64,000 nt of DNA from Gillisia limnaea DSM 15749 (GTDB lineage: Bacteria; Bacteroidota; Bacteroidia; Flavobacteriales; Flavobacteriaceae). Shown in pieces: positions 16,835 to 26,367 of this stretch. The translations under genes and the position numbers were made by a program. The notes under the pieces are model-generated. The model saw nothing but the letters and a program-made list of their open reading frames with translations. It made no database searches and was not told the DNA's origin. Position 1 is the stretch's first letter; the number at the start of each line of letters is the position of its first letter. The stretch is from assembly GCF_000243235.1 (NCBI RefSeq), contig NZ_JH594606.1:786934-850933 (forward strand), given 5' to 3'.

Positions 16835-17635
16835 CTATACTTCATTTAAAATATACCAGTCATCAAAATGAGAAAATTCTTCATGAATTCGCTTATATCC
16901 GTTGGAAGTTAAAAGCTTATAAATCTCTTTTCTTATAGCCATGTAATTATGCTCTATTGTCATTACACGGAATTTGAATTTTTTGAAATCAAAGTTCTTC
17001 AGGATTTCCAGCTCACTTCCTTCAGTGTCTATCGATATATAGTCTATAATTGGGGGAGCATTGTATTTCGTTAAAAAATCCAAGAGGGAAAGTGTATTTA
17101 CCTTATAGTTAATGGCATCCGTTCTTGATTTGCTATGGTTATCATCTTCGCCAAATCCTTGGAGGGTTGATAAAGATGCCAGCTTAACTTCTTTAAAAAT
17201 TAGTTGTTCTTCACTACTGGACCAGATGCAACTTTTCTCAATTGGAACTCCCCTATTTTTGAAAAGTTTTTCATGCCATACTTTACCCGGTTCTGCCAAG
17301 ATACCTTGCCACCCAAATTCCTTTTCAAGCAAATAAGTATTGCTTAAAGATATCCCGTCTGTAGCACCAAATTCAACAAAAAAACCATTCCTTTTAAAAT
17401 CCAGTTTCATTAAGACAAATAGATCTTGTTTTAATTGCGCTTTGGATGAATCATTGTATTTTAAATAATTAGAAGCGTTAAAAGGGTAAGATTTTATAAA
17501 ATTAAATTCTTCAACTTGAGGTATTAAATTATTATATTTTTTCATTGAATCTACCCTAATCAAAGAATAACCTAGAGCGCCAAAAAGCTTGGTAATAGAT
17601 TTTGTAAAGATTTTTTTCATTTTAAATATAATCAT
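16835..17635 (-). CDS. FkbM-family methyltransferase
   Basis: 266 residues. Core motifs are KAQLKQDLFVLMKLDFKRNG, FFVEFGATDGISLSNTYLLE (SAM site), GWQGILAEPGKVWHEKL and PIIDYISIDTEGSELEILKN. A likely better start is the Met at residue 6 (position 17620), since MKKIFTKSITK is a more typical beginning. It probably O-methylates a glycan residue. It converges with the 15365 gene; the 66-bp gap between their ends is too short to hold more than a terminator. Confidence 0.88.
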   Translation of the reverse strand: MIIFKMKKIFTKSITKLFGALGYSLIRVDSMKKYNNLIPQVEEFNFIKSYPFNASNYLKYNDSSKAQLKQDLFVLMKLDFKRNGFFVEFGATDGISLSNTYLLEKEFGWQGILAEPGKVWHEKLFKNRGVPIEKSCIWSSSEEQLIFKEVKLASLSTLQGFGEDDNHSKSRTDAINYKVNTLSLLDFLTKYNAPPIIDYISIDTEGSELEILKNFDFKKFKFRVMTIEHNYMAIRKEIYKLLTSNGYKRIHEEFSHFDDWYILNEV

Positions 17636-18245
17636 TGAGACATGTGATTAAAAAAGCATGGCTAAATGCAATTCAAAAGTCAATCGAAAAAGACTTCCGT
17701 CTACAGCTGCCTGCTGTATATAATGCATCTATAAAATTCTTTTCTGTTCCCTCAAAAACAACCAGCCCTTATCGGAAACATTAAAACAGCAAGGATAAGG
17801 GTATAGGAAAAACCAAATTAATGGATGCTTTATCCAGGAACATATATCTGAAGCTTTCAATAATATGAGTAAGCGAATTGTATTCTGCGATCCAAGTATA
17901 TTTTTCCTATCCTTCCTGACCTTCACTTAAGGGATATGAAAACACGAATATATACATAAAAAACTCAACACAAATCCTATTAAAAAGAACAGATCAGATT
18001 AGAGTTTTTGTTCATCTTTGTAATTAATGTTTTGCAGAGAAGAGTGGAGAAAACAAGAACGGTAAACAGTAAATACCAAATAGCAATCGGAAAACAATTT
18101 TCCTATATTTGAACAAGAAAAAACCAGAGAAAATGAATTAGGAAGTGGTATTTTGGAAACGGCCTTCTTTCTATTTCAAGCAGGTGTGGAGTTTTTTACA
18201 ATAAACTTAGTAGAGGATCTGTTACAATAAAATTAATAATAAACT
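17636..18245. other. 610-bp gap with a decayed gene remnant
   Basis: No convincing gene. A 65-residue open frame on the minus strand (17729-17926) has no ribosome site and no family look. At 18101-18160 the sequence repeats the TCCTATATTTGAACAAG promoter context and then GAAGTGGTATTTTGGAAA, matching the part of the 15365 gene that encodes EVVFWN. The intervening codons are deleted, so this looks like a third, badly decayed copy of the same gene start. Confidence 0.6.
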
Positions 18246-19391
18246 ATGCACCTGGCCTTCCTCACCCCTGAATACCCCCACCCGCTCTCCACTTCATCTG
18301 GAGGATTAGGAACCAGCATCAAAAATATGGTTACTGCCCTTGCAGCAAAAGGGATTAAAGTTTCCATATTTATCTACGGCCAGTCAACAAATGAGATTTT
18401 TACTGAAGACGGAATAAAATTTCATTTGATAAAACAGCGAAAATATAAGTTCCTGGGCTGGTACCTGCACCGCAAATTTCTTCAGAATTACCTCAACGAA
18501 GCTATAATTCAGGACAAAATAAACGCCCTGGAAGCCGCGGACTGGACCGGAATTACTGCATTTATGAAACTCAAATGTCCGCTTGTGATTAGGATGAATG
18601 GCAGCGACACTTATTTTTGTCATCTCGAGATCCGGTCCCAAAAGAAAAAGAATTTCTGGTTTGAGAAACAAGCACTGCAGGGAGCAGACCATTTGCTTTC
18701 GGTAAGTAAATTCACCGCGGATAAAACCACTGAGCTCTTCGGCTTAAAAAAACAGGTAAAAGTAATTCCAAATTCTGTGGATGTAGCGCGTTTTATTCCG
18801 CAACCGGATAAATATGAACCAGGCGACATCCTTTATTTTGGAAGTCTGATAAGGAAAAAAGGCGTTTTGGAACTGGCAGCCATCTTTAATCTCATAGTCG
18901 CAAAAAAACCGGAGGCCAGGCTTCTCTTTGCGGGAAAAGACGTGAAAGATCAGCTCACCGGCCGTTCCACCAAACAATTGATCCTGGAGCAACTTTCTCC
19001 TGCAGCCATAAAAAACACAACCTGGCTGGGCGTGCTCCCTTATGAAAAGGTGCTGGCACAAATAGCCGCCGCAAATGCAGTAGTCCTCCCCAGCTTCGCC
19101 GAAGCCTTGCCCATGACCTGGATAGAAGCTATGGCGATGGAGAAAGCACTGGTGACTTCGGATATCGGTTGGGCAAAAGAAGTAATGACAGACGGGGAAA
19201 CGGGTTTTACAGTAAATCCTAAAGATCATCAATTATATGCAGAACGAATTCTTCAGCTCTTAATGGATCCTGCCCTGGCTAAGAAAATGGGGGTTGCCGC
19301 GAGGGAGCGGGTTGTAAGGAAGTTTTCTACTGAGGTGGTGGTTGAGGAGAATATTAGGTATTTCAAAAAAGTAGTGAGTAATCAGAATTGA
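18246..19391 (+). CDS. Glycosyltransferase family 4 (GT-B)
   Basis: 381 residues. The N-terminus MHLAFLTPEYPHPLSTSSGG plus LGTSIKNMVTALAAKG is a classic GT4 start. The C-terminal domain has ILYFGSLIRKKGVLELAAIF, then VLPSFAEALPMTWIEAMAME with the EX7E motif. It transfers a hexose or related sugar during surface glycan assembly. It is the rightmost glycan gene, on the plus strand with no close partner. It is GC-richer than the left-hand glycosyltransferases. Confidence 0.92.
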   Translation: MHLAFLTPEYPHPLSTSSGGLGTSIKNMVTALAAKGIKVSIFIYGQSTNEIFTEDGIKFHLIKQRKYKFLGWYLHRKFLQNYLNEAIIQDKINALEAADWTGITAFMKLKCPLVIRMNGSDTYFCHLEIRSQKKKNFWFEKQALQGADHLLSVSKFTADKTTELFGLKKQVKVIPNSVDVARFIPQPDKYEPGDILYFGSLIRKKGVLELAAIFNLIVAKKPEARLLFAGKDVKDQLTGRSTKQLILEQLSPAAIKNTTWLGVLPYEKVLAQIAAANAVVLPSFAEALPMTWIEAMAMEKALVTSDIGWAKEVMTDGETGFTVNPKDHQLYAERILQLLMDPALAKKMGVAARERVVRKFSTEVVVEENIRYFKKVVSNQN

Positions 19392-19570
19392 GTATTGAGG
19401 TTGTTGAGGGAAACTCCAAACATAATGCAACCTCCGGCTTACATAAGATTGCTTCAGTCGCTGGATTGCTTCAGTCGCAATGGCAGTCCTAAACAAGGTC
19501 GTTGAAAATGCTCCTTCAGAGAAAAACACAAATTGCACAAATTAAAACGAATTACGTAGATTAGTGGAAA

Positions 19571-20091
19571 ACGCTAAACGGCCAAAGGCCAATGGTAAAC
19601 GGTGTTTTATTCCATTTTTGGCCTGGCACTCATAAACCAAAAAGTCAATTTTTCATCATGCCCTTCATTTCTTTTGTTCTCCCAAAAGAAACGAAGCAAA
19701 GAAAAAGGCGCCTTTTTCAAGGAATTTTTAGGCAAAAATGCCAAAAACCGTGCAAAAAACCCCGCGTCGAACCGATTGAAAAAATCGGCTCTCCTGAATC
19801 TCGGGGTTTTTCCCACATATTCTGCGAAAAAGGGTTTTAAAAATTAACCTTCCGAATAATTGATATTCGATTTGAAGAGAGGTAAAACCGCAAGGATGGT
19901 TGTCACGGATGAAGTGGAAATTGGGGAGAGACCTAAAGCAGTGGAAGTTTTGCTTTTCAGTTGCCTGTTTTCGGTTTTCGGTTTTTGGTTTTCGGTTTTC
20001 GGTTTTCGGTTCACGGTTATAACGGTATACTCCCAGAAGAAACGAAGCAAAGAAAAAAGTTTTTAAAAAATCAAACTTCCGAATAATTGTA
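19571..20091 (+). repeat. Long composite period-7 repeat, copy A
   Basis: The 880-bp gap 19392-20271 is mostly repeat. In order: AAACGGCCAAAGGCCAATGG, a GTGTTTTATTCCATTTTTGG block, CATCATGCCCTTCATTTC, AAAGAAACGAAGCAAAG, about 100 bp absent from the other copies, a 103-bp conserved block (19849-19951), then CGGTTTT heptamers and GTTATAACGG. The same order recurs at 28781-29341 and in part at 27636-27830. Short reading frames over it on both strands have no independent support. Confidence 0.88.
19849..19951 (+). other. 103-bp conserved non-coding block (copy A)
   Basis: Matches 29037-29139 with about three mismatches over 103 bp, while the flanking repeats differ much more. It runs from CTTCCGAATAATTGATATT through ATGGTTGTCACGGATGAAG to CTAAAGCAGTGGAAGTTTT. 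A reading frame crosses it, but its C-terminal part is only heptamer repeat. It could be a small RNA, a protein-binding site or part of an old mobile repeat. Confidence 0.6.
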
Positions 20092-20197
20092 GGATTTCAT
20101 TAAAAAAAGAAGTTCAGGAACTGATCAATACTACAGATGATATAAATGGTGAAGCCGTAAATAATGAACTGAATTAAAAGCTCCTATTCTATTTTAA

Positions 20198-20234
20198 ACA
20201 AAACAACCTCCCTTTTTTAGAGCGGTTGTTTTGT
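20198..20234. terminator. Hairpin terminator between 18246 and the response regulator gene
   Basis: Perfect 11-bp stem ACAAAACAACC / GGTTGTTTTGT with a 15-nt loop, followed on the plus strand by a T-rich stretch. It ends plus-strand transcription and may also serve the minus-strand regulator gene that stops at 20272. Just before it, 20093-20176 reads as the apparent tail of a lost gene (ISLKKEVQELINTTDDINGE to a TAA). Confidence 0.75.
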
Positions 20235-20271
20235 TTTTGTGATTCTTTGCGCAAAGTGTTTGGAGATGCTT

Positions 20272-20655
20272 TTAAGGAATAGGCTCCTCATCCTGTAATA
20301 CCGAATTTATCCTGGTTATAAGAAAATCCATTTCAAAGGGTTTGGCTATAAAATCATTGGCTCCTGCTTTTTTGCATTTATCTCCTGCATCATGCAGGGC
20401 AGACATCATTATAACCGGGGTATTTGCTGTAGCTTCATTTTTTCTAATCCCGGCACAAACATCGGTGCCATTAACTCCAGAGATAAGCATATCCAACAGG
20501 ACAAGATCAATGTTGTTCTTCACTATCAAATCCTCAGCCTCGTCTGGTTTTTCGGTTACCGTAACCTGGTATTCATAAAATTCCAACAGGGTCTTCAACA
20601 TTTCCCCTATTCCGGAATCATCATCTACAACTAATATTTTTTTACTATTTGTCAT
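20272..20655 (-). CDS. CheY-like response regulator (receiver only)
   Basis: 127 residues comprising a single receiver domain. KKILVVDDDSGIGEMLKTLL has the acidic pair, LVLLDMLISGVNGTDVC the phosphorylated Asp, VIMMSALHD the switch Thr/Ser position (Ser here) and FIAKPFEMD the conserved Lys. With no output domain, it must act through protein contacts. Its start overlaps the end of the histidine kinase gene by 11 bp, so the two are one operon and the kinase is the likely phosphodonor. Confidence 0.95.
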   Translation of the reverse strand: MTNSKKILVVDDDSGIGEMLKTLLEFYEYQVTVTEKPDEAEDLIVKNNIDLVLLDMLISGVNGTDVCAGIRKNEATANTPVIMMSALHDAGDKCKKAGANDFIAKPFEMDFLITRINSVLQDEEPIP

Positions 20656-23296
20656 TTTCGGGATTTAACTGAGCTATTGATAAAATGAAAGAAAAATCGG
20701 AGCCCTTACCTTTTTTGCTTTTTACTGTTATGGTACCATTGTGCCTTTGAATAATCTCATTGGCAAGGTATAGCCCAATTCCAAATCCGGAATACGTGTC
20801 TTCACTTTTACCGCCTATGCGGTAAAATCGTTTAAATATATTGCGGTGATTCTTCTTATCAATTCCTATTCCATTATCGCTTACAATAACCGCCACCTGG
20901 TTATTTTTATGTTTTTGCACTTTAACCGCTATTTCCTGGCTGTCCGGGGAATACTTTATGGCATTGGTAATGAAGTTTATAAGTACCTGTCCTATCCTAT
21001 CCTTATCGGCCTGCACATTGCACTTATAATCCTGGTGAACTTCAATATTATGCTGGGTATTGGTATAATTTATATCCTGTACGGTTTCGGATACCAAATC
21101 ATTCAGGGAAAATATTTCCTTTTGAAGTTCCATTTTATTTTCCTCAATACGGGAAAGATCCAGCATTTCAGAAATCAATCTTGTTAATCTCTTGATTTGA
21201 TGGTCCATTCGCCCCAAAGACTGTTCAAGAGGTAGGCCCTGTACCACTACCCCATCTCTTTTAAGCAAACTTAGTAATAACTGCACATATCCTTTAACGG
21301 AAGTTACAGGGGTTTTTAACTCATGGCTTACCATTTTAAGGAAATCACCTTTGCGTTTCTCTTCTTCTTTCAGTTTTTGAATTTCCGTATTGGTGCCAAT
21401 CCACATTTTAATAGATCCATCCTCATTCATAACTGCTTCGGCACGCCTTAGATGCCATTTATATTTACCTTGTTTATTCATATACCGCAGTTCCATCTCA
21501 AAAGGATTTCCTGAATCCAAGGAAGCCTGCCATCTTTCCTGGAAAGTTTCGCTTTCTGATGGGTGAATAAAATTTATCCATCCTTTTTTTAATAATTCAT
21601 TAGTATCCAGCCCGGTATAATCCAGCCAGTTCTGATTGAAATAAATAAAATTTCCTGCAGCATCTGTATTTGTAACCTTTGTAGGCATAAGGTCTGCCAT
21701 TTGCCTGAAATGCGTCTCGCTCTCCTTTAACTGCATTTTAGATTTGATCAATTCTGTTACATCAACTGCCATGTTGAGGATCCCATAGATCTCTCCATTC
21801 TCATTGCGCAATGGTTTATATGTAAAATTAAAATATCCGGTTTGCATTTTCCCGTTGATCTCCAGGTCTACCTTATCTTCCTTACCCCAATATGTTTTTC
21901 CTGTGGTGAAAACCTCATCAAGTAAATCATGGAATGGCTGCCCTTCAAGTTCGGGCAATACTTCGCGAAGGGTTTTCCCTATCACATCCGGATTTTTACC
22001 CCAAAATTTGATCATGGCCTCATTAGCCAGTTCAATTTTCATTTCCTTCCCTACATAAATCCCTGTAGCAACAGTAGCCTCCTGTACAATATTTCTTATT
22101 CGGTGTTCACTCTCCCTTATCCGCTGCTCTTTCAATTTTTCCTCATGAACATCCATCACGGTCCCAACCATTCCTTCAAATTTCCCGTGCTCATTGAACT
22201 TTGGGCTTCCGCTGTCAATCACCCACCGATAATCCCCGTTTTTGTTTCTCAATCTAAAGGCAACACTATAGGCTTGTTGTTTTTCAGAGGCAGTCCTGAA
22301 AGCGTCCTCTGCCATGTCCATATCTTCGGGATGGGTGGCCTTTAACCATCCAAAACCTTCAGCCTCTCGTTCAGCCTGACCTGTATACCTGTACCAATTG
22401 TCATTTAAATAGACACTTTTCCCGTCTTCATTGGTAATCCAGATCATTGCCGGCACGGTATCAATGAGGTTTTGAAGTCTCTCCTCGCTATGCTCAAGAA
22501 GTTTTCGAGCTTCCACCTGTTCAGTAACATTGATGGCATGAACAAAGATCCCTTCAACTTCACCCCTGGCATTTTTGGTGGGTTGGTATACGAAATTTAG
22601 ATAGGAATTCTTCAATTCTCCATTTCGACTTTCAAGGTTGATAGGAATTTCATTCCCAATAAAGGGTTCCCCTGTAGTATATACTTTGTTTAGCAAATCT
22701 AAAAACCCCTGGCTGGCAACTTCAGGAAGCGCTTCCTTCACGGTCTTTCCAATAATTTCACGATTTCCTACCAACTGCAAATAATTTTCATTGGCAACTT
22801 CAAAAACGTGTTTCGGCCCGCGCAGAGTACATATGTAAGCAGGTGCCTGGGAAAGGATGTCATTAAAAATTCTCATGAATTTTTTATCTCGTTTTGCGAG
22901 ACCGGAAGCTGTTTTAGGCTTTTTACAGGAAAGCAGGATCACATTATTTCCCGTAGGAGTTTCCAGTTTACTGGCGTTAATAAGAAACGTCCTCTCAACT
23001 GTATTTGAGGTAAATATGGGAACCGGTATATTTTTCAATGGTTCCCCGGTTTTTTTAAGGTTTTCTAATTCCTGCCGTAGCACCTCAACATCAAACCGGC
23101 CTTTATTGAATTCAAAAACAGAGAGATCATGGGGAAGGTTTTCATCCAGCTTGAATTTATTGGAGAAATTTTTGTTCCAGCACAGGATCTTCAGATCCTC
23201 ATCTAGTATAACCAGTGGTTCCCTAACTACATTTACAATCGTCCTTGCGAAATTTTCTATTTGCTCTCCTTTCAAACTGTCTCCGGTGTTATCCAT
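20645..23296 (-). CDS. Multi-PAS sensor histidine kinase (cytoplasmic)
   Basis: 883 residues, no signal peptide or membrane helix. About five PAS/PAC modules fill residues 10-645: two near-identical types carry GKTVKEALPEVASQGFLDLL and GKTLREVLPELEGQPFHDLL, and two others carry PAMIWITNEDGKSVYLNDNW and TKVTNTDAAGNFIYFNQNWL. HisKA follows (FLKMVSHELKTPVTSVKGYV, phospho-His) and HATPase_c (NFITNAIKYSPDS, VSDNGIGIDK, SGFGIGLYLANEI). The signal is unknown, but repeated PAS modules suggest redox, light or a small ligand. It is co-transcribed with the receiver protein downstream. Confidence 0.95.
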   Translation of the reverse strand: MDNTGDSLKGEQIENFARTIVNVVREPLVILDEDLKILCWNKNFSNKFKLDENLPHDLSVFEFNKGRFDVEVLRQELENLKKTGEPLKNIPVPIFTSNTVERTFLINASKLETPTGNNVILLSCKKPKTASGLAKRDKKFMRIFNDILSQAPAYICTLRGPKHVFEVANENYLQLVGNREIIGKTVKEALPEVASQGFLDLLNKVYTTGEPFIGNEIPINLESRNGELKNSYLNFVYQPTKNARGEVEGIFVHAINVTEQVEARKLLEHSEERLQNLIDTVPAMIWITNEDGKSVYLNDNWYRYTGQAEREAEGFGWLKATHPEDMDMAEDAFRTASEKQQAYSVAFRLRNKNGDYRWVIDSGSPKFNEHGKFEGMVGTVMDVHEEKLKEQRIRESEHRIRNIVQEATVATGIYVGKEMKIELANEAMIKFWGKNPDVIGKTLREVLPELEGQPFHDLLDEVFTTGKTYWGKEDKVDLEINGKMQTGYFNFTYKPLRNENGEIYGILNMAVDVTELIKSKMQLKESETHFRQMADLMPTKVTNTDAAGNFIYFNQNWLDYTGLDTNELLKKGWINFIHPSESETFQERWQASLDSGNPFEMELRYMNKQGKYKWHLRRAEAVMNEDGSIKMWIGTNTEIQKLKEEEKRKGDFLKMVSHELKTPVTSVKGYVQLLLSLLKRDGVVVQGLPLEQSLGRMDHQIKRLTRLISEMLDLSRIEENKMELQKEIFSLNDLVSETVQDINYTNTQHNIEVHQDYKCNVQADKDRIGQVLINFITNAIKYSPDSQEIAVKVQKHKNNQVAVIVSDNGIGIDKKNHRNIFKRFYRIGGKSEDTYSGFGIGLYLANEIIQRHNGTITVKSKKGKGSDFSFILSIAQLNPENDK

Positions 23297-23512
23297 TCTG
23301 TATCGTTAACCTTATTATCTCTAAGTGTTTTAAAATTTGCTAAGATATTATAATTCCCGTGTTCAAAATCTCCTTTTAGCATAGTTATAACCTTTGCAAA
23401 TAAGTACGGGCTTCATCCCTCATTAGGGTTTAATCCTTGAAGCAAGCTAATTTCAAAATTTCAATCGCTCGCTAAAAATAACTCTTTACACAAAATAAAA
23501 ATCAGAAATAAA

Positions 23513-23539
23513 AAGCTCCGCAGAGGTCCTGCGGAGCTT
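23513..23539 (-). terminator. Terminator of the metalloprotease gene
   Basis: An 11-bp perfect stem AAGCTCCGCAG / CTGCGGAGCTT with a 5-nt loop lies 22 bp past the stop of the minus-strand gene at 23561. Reading leftward, the hairpin is followed by a TTTTATTTCTGATTTTT tract. The rest of the gap to 23296 holds a TTTAATCCTTGAAGCAAGCT repeat, seen again near 27570. Confidence 0.9.
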
Positions 23540-23560
23540 AAGAATTTATATAAAAAGGGA

Positions 23561-26023
23561 CTAAGAATCCAAATCAAGTCCTACATCAATTCTGGCAACC
23601 AGATCATTCCAGTGATACCGCGTTAAATTGTCATTGGTCCTGTTCTTTTGCCTGTTGATATCCCGCTTCAATCGCTCCATTTCTCCGCGCATGAGAGCGA
23701 TAATGTCAGTCTTTAATACTGCATCATTAGCATCTTCTTTCACTTTTTTCACATATTGGGCTGCGGCATCTACATAAGAGCGTTGCAAATTCCTGCGATA
23801 GGCATCGGCACTACGTCCGGCATATAATTCGCTAAAAATACCTTTTCTAAGGTCTTCCATCATTTCCAGCGGAGTATAGGCTTGTGTGGCATTTACCTGC
23901 TCGTTACTCACCATTCGTTTAAGTCGGTCCTCATCAAGCAACGCATTGAGTGACCTGGTTTGAAGATTTTGCACCCGCTCTATCGCTCCACCGGATTCTA
24001 TACGATCCAGAAGCTCGTGATTTAGCAACCACTGCGGGGTGGTAAAAGCATGCGTATTCAGAAAATTAACGGCATCTTTCTGGGTGCTTTTGGGAACGCT
24101 GGTATATATTACACCTTCCTGATCGGATGTTTTTCTTGTTTCATATACCCCCCCTACATTGGTGATCACATGGGTTATATATCCTCTCCATAAATTTGTG
24201 AGTTCGCCATAAAGTTCATCGAGATCATCATATCCATACCCATCTTTTGCAGTCCACTCCATCAAATTAGGAACGACTTTCTTTAAATTGGCCAATCCGT
24301 ATTCACTTGCCTTTACCTGGTCAGCACCCAGACTTTCCCTTTGAGACTGTGGATCTACTCTATCATAACCTCCGCCAAACTCATATATGGGATCTCCCGC
24401 CTTTTCAGCAATCCATTTATCCAGGGTTTTCTTTTCGTCTTTCATGCTAGTGGCCCCTGGTAAATACCTGTAACCCCAGTTAATGCTATACAGATCATAC
24501 GGCCCCATCATCCTTATAAAACGAACATTTTTATCTTCAGGCTGTGCCACATAGTTTACACGGGCATAGTCCATAATAGAAGGAGTGAGTCCATATTTTT
24601 GTGTGAATTCTGCAGAGCGAAGGGAATCTGTTGGATAAGCTGAGCTGGCTTTCATATTATGCGGCAAGCCTAAGGCATGTCCCACTTCATGAGCGATCAC
24701 CATGCGCATCATTTCACCAATTTCTGCCTCCGGGGTGTTCAAGGTCCTGGCATCCGGGTTTTGGGCTCCGGCCTCTATCATAAACCGGTTTCGATAAGAC
24801 CGTAAATGATTATGGTACCAGATGATACTACTCCCTATAATTTCACCTGTTCGCGGATCGGTAACTGAAGGTCCGGTTGCATTCCGCGTAGTACTTGCAA
24901 CATACCTTACCACTGAATATCGAACATCTTCCGGGCTAAATTCTGGATCTTCCTCTTTGGAAGGTGGGTCTTTTGCAATAATGGCATTTTTAAAACCTGC
25001 TTTTTCAAAGGCTACATTCCAGTCCTCGATCCCTTTTTTGAAATAAGGTCTCCATTTCTCGGGCGTGGCGGGATCCAGATAATAAACAATAGGTTTTACC
25101 GGCTCCACCAGTTCTCCTCTTTTATACGCTTCAACATCCTTAGGTTCCAGTCTCCATCTTCTTATAATCTCGTAATCATCTGATTTAAGCTCTTCAGAAT
25201 CATAGTCATATTTTTTAGTGGTGAACCAACCTACCCTGTAATCGGCCAATCTTGGCTGCATCATATCCTCCGGAAGGAGTACCATAGATTGATTCATCAA
25301 AAGAGAGATCGTTCCGGCCTGCCCCCTTTCCGGTGGCTCCTCTGCTTCGTAGGTCATAACGTGTTTAACCTCTACATTTTTAGGGAAAGAATTCGCAGAT
25401 TCTATATAAGACCGATTGGAATCCAGCTTTTTCACTTTGTAGCGTTTCTTTAAAGCGGGGGAAATTCCATTTATCGCATCAATATCATTTTCAAATAAGG
25501 AATTCACCTCAACTACCACGGCAGTAGAATCCCGATTATATGCCGAAATTTTTGTGCTATATAGTATGGGGAAAAAGTTATTGGCAACTACCGATTGATA
25601 GATAGGAGATTCCTCATCGCTCTGGTTTTCAAAACTGATGATCTTCATATCCACGCTTTGTCCCCTTTTGGTCCATCGAACCACCTGTTCATTTACTTTG
25701 GATCCGGCGTTCACATATCCCCCACCAAAACCTGATGGCACTTTGGCTATCCGACTCACCAGGAGCATGTCTTTCTCCAGTAAATTCAGCGGAATTTCAA
25801 AATACAGTTTATCCCCTACGAAATGGGTAGTAAATAAGCCTTCATCGCTTTTTGCTTCCGAAGTAATTACCTCCTTATAAGATTTTAGAGTTCCATTGGT
25901 TATTTTGGGAGTTGAAATCTCTGCCGATTGGTTTTTATTTTGGTTTCCGGCAATTTGGCCCTGGCTTTGACAGCCCAGACTTATAACCGCGAGTAAACCT
26001 ATGACCGATACTCTTTTTAACAT
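23561..26023 (-). CDS. Zinc-dependent metalloprotease lipoprotein (DUF5117/DUF4953 type)
   Basis: 820 residues. A lipoprotein signal (MLKRVSVIGLLAVISLGCQS, Cys at 18) anchors it to the envelope. The layout follows the Bacteroidota family of a short DUF5118-like segment, DUF5117 (about 90-290) and a zincin domain with the extended motif HEVGHALGLPHN near residue 445; SIMDYARVN downstream fits the Met-turn. It is expected to degrade extracellular or periplasmic proteins; the substrate is unknown. It is a single-gene unit ending at the strong terminator at 23513. Confidence 0.93.
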   Translation of the reverse strand: MLKRVSVIGLLAVISLGCQSQGQIAGNQNKNQSAEISTPKITNGTLKSYKEVITSEAKSDEGLFTTHFVGDKLYFEIPLNLLEKDMLLVSRIAKVPSGFGGGYVNAGSKVNEQVVRWTKRGQSVDMKIISFENQSDEESPIYQSVVANNFFPILYSTKISAYNRDSTAVVVEVNSLFENDIDAINGISPALKKRYKVKKLDSNRSYIESANSFPKNVEVKHVMTYEAEEPPERGQAGTISLLMNQSMVLLPEDMMQPRLADYRVGWFTTKKYDYDSEELKSDDYEIIRRWRLEPKDVEAYKRGELVEPVKPIVYYLDPATPEKWRPYFKKGIEDWNVAFEKAGFKNAIIAKDPPSKEEDPEFSPEDVRYSVVRYVASTTRNATGPSVTDPRTGEIIGSSIIWYHNHLRSYRNRFMIEAGAQNPDARTLNTPEAEIGEMMRMVIAHEVGHALGLPHNMKASSAYPTDSLRSAEFTQKYGLTPSIMDYARVNYVAQPEDKNVRFIRMMGPYDLYSINWGYRYLPGATSMKDEKKTLDKWIAEKAGDPIYEFGGGYDRVDPQSQRESLGADQVKASEYGLANLKKVVPNLMEWTAKDGYGYDDLDELYGELTNLWRGYITHVITNVGGVYETRKTSDQEGVIYTSVPKSTQKDAVNFLNTHAFTTPQWLLNHELLDRIESGGAIERVQNLQTRSLNALLDEDRLKRMVSNEQVNATQAYTPLEMMEDLRKGIFSELYAGRSADAYRRNLQRSYVDAAAQYVKKVKEDANDAVLKTDIIALMRGEMERLKRDINRQKNRTNDNLTRYHWNDLVARIDVGLDLDS

Positions 26024-26074
26024 AACTTTCTAATTTTTGGGACACAAGATAAGAAAACCTTCTGTAAAGGTCCC

Positions 26075-26330
26075 CGTTTCAGGTTTTCAGTTTTTGGTTC
26101 TCGCTTTTCGTTTTTCAGTTAAACAGCAAACGCTAAACTCCGTACAGCAATCAGTAAACGTTAAACGGCCGAAGGTAAACAAGCAAACAGTTTTAGCCAC
26201 CTCTAGTGGGTTGGAGGTGCCGGGAAAAAAGTATGGAAAAAAGCCGAAGGCAAACGGCAAACGCTGAACGCTGAACGCTGAACGCTAAAAGTTAAAAAGC
26301 CGAAGGCAAACAGCATAAAGTTGAAAATGA
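26075..26330 (+). repeat. Period-7 repeat array, left of the Xre/RES module
   Basis: Heptameric low-complexity sequence: TTTTCGTTTTTCAGTTAAAC, AAACGGCCGAAGG, and three exact CTGAACG units near 26264-26285, ending AAAAAGCCGAAGGCAAACAG. The same elements recur immediately downstream of the RES gene (27348-27440), in the same orientation. A 76-residue open frame here is repeat-derived and is not called. Confidence 0.85.
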
Positions 26331-26367
26331 AGCAGATATACTGTATATTTAAAGCAAATTTGTTGTT

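Noticed and set aside
17729-17926. 65-residue minus-strand frame
   Set aside because: No ribosome site, odd composition, no family pattern, and it lies in a decayed gap.
19592-20066. Several overlapping 65-80 residue frames on both strands
   Set aside because: They run through the composite repeat; similar frames at the other copies are broken.
26037-26267. 76-residue plus-strand frame before the Xre gene
   Set aside because: Encoded by heptamer repeats; sequence is low complexity.
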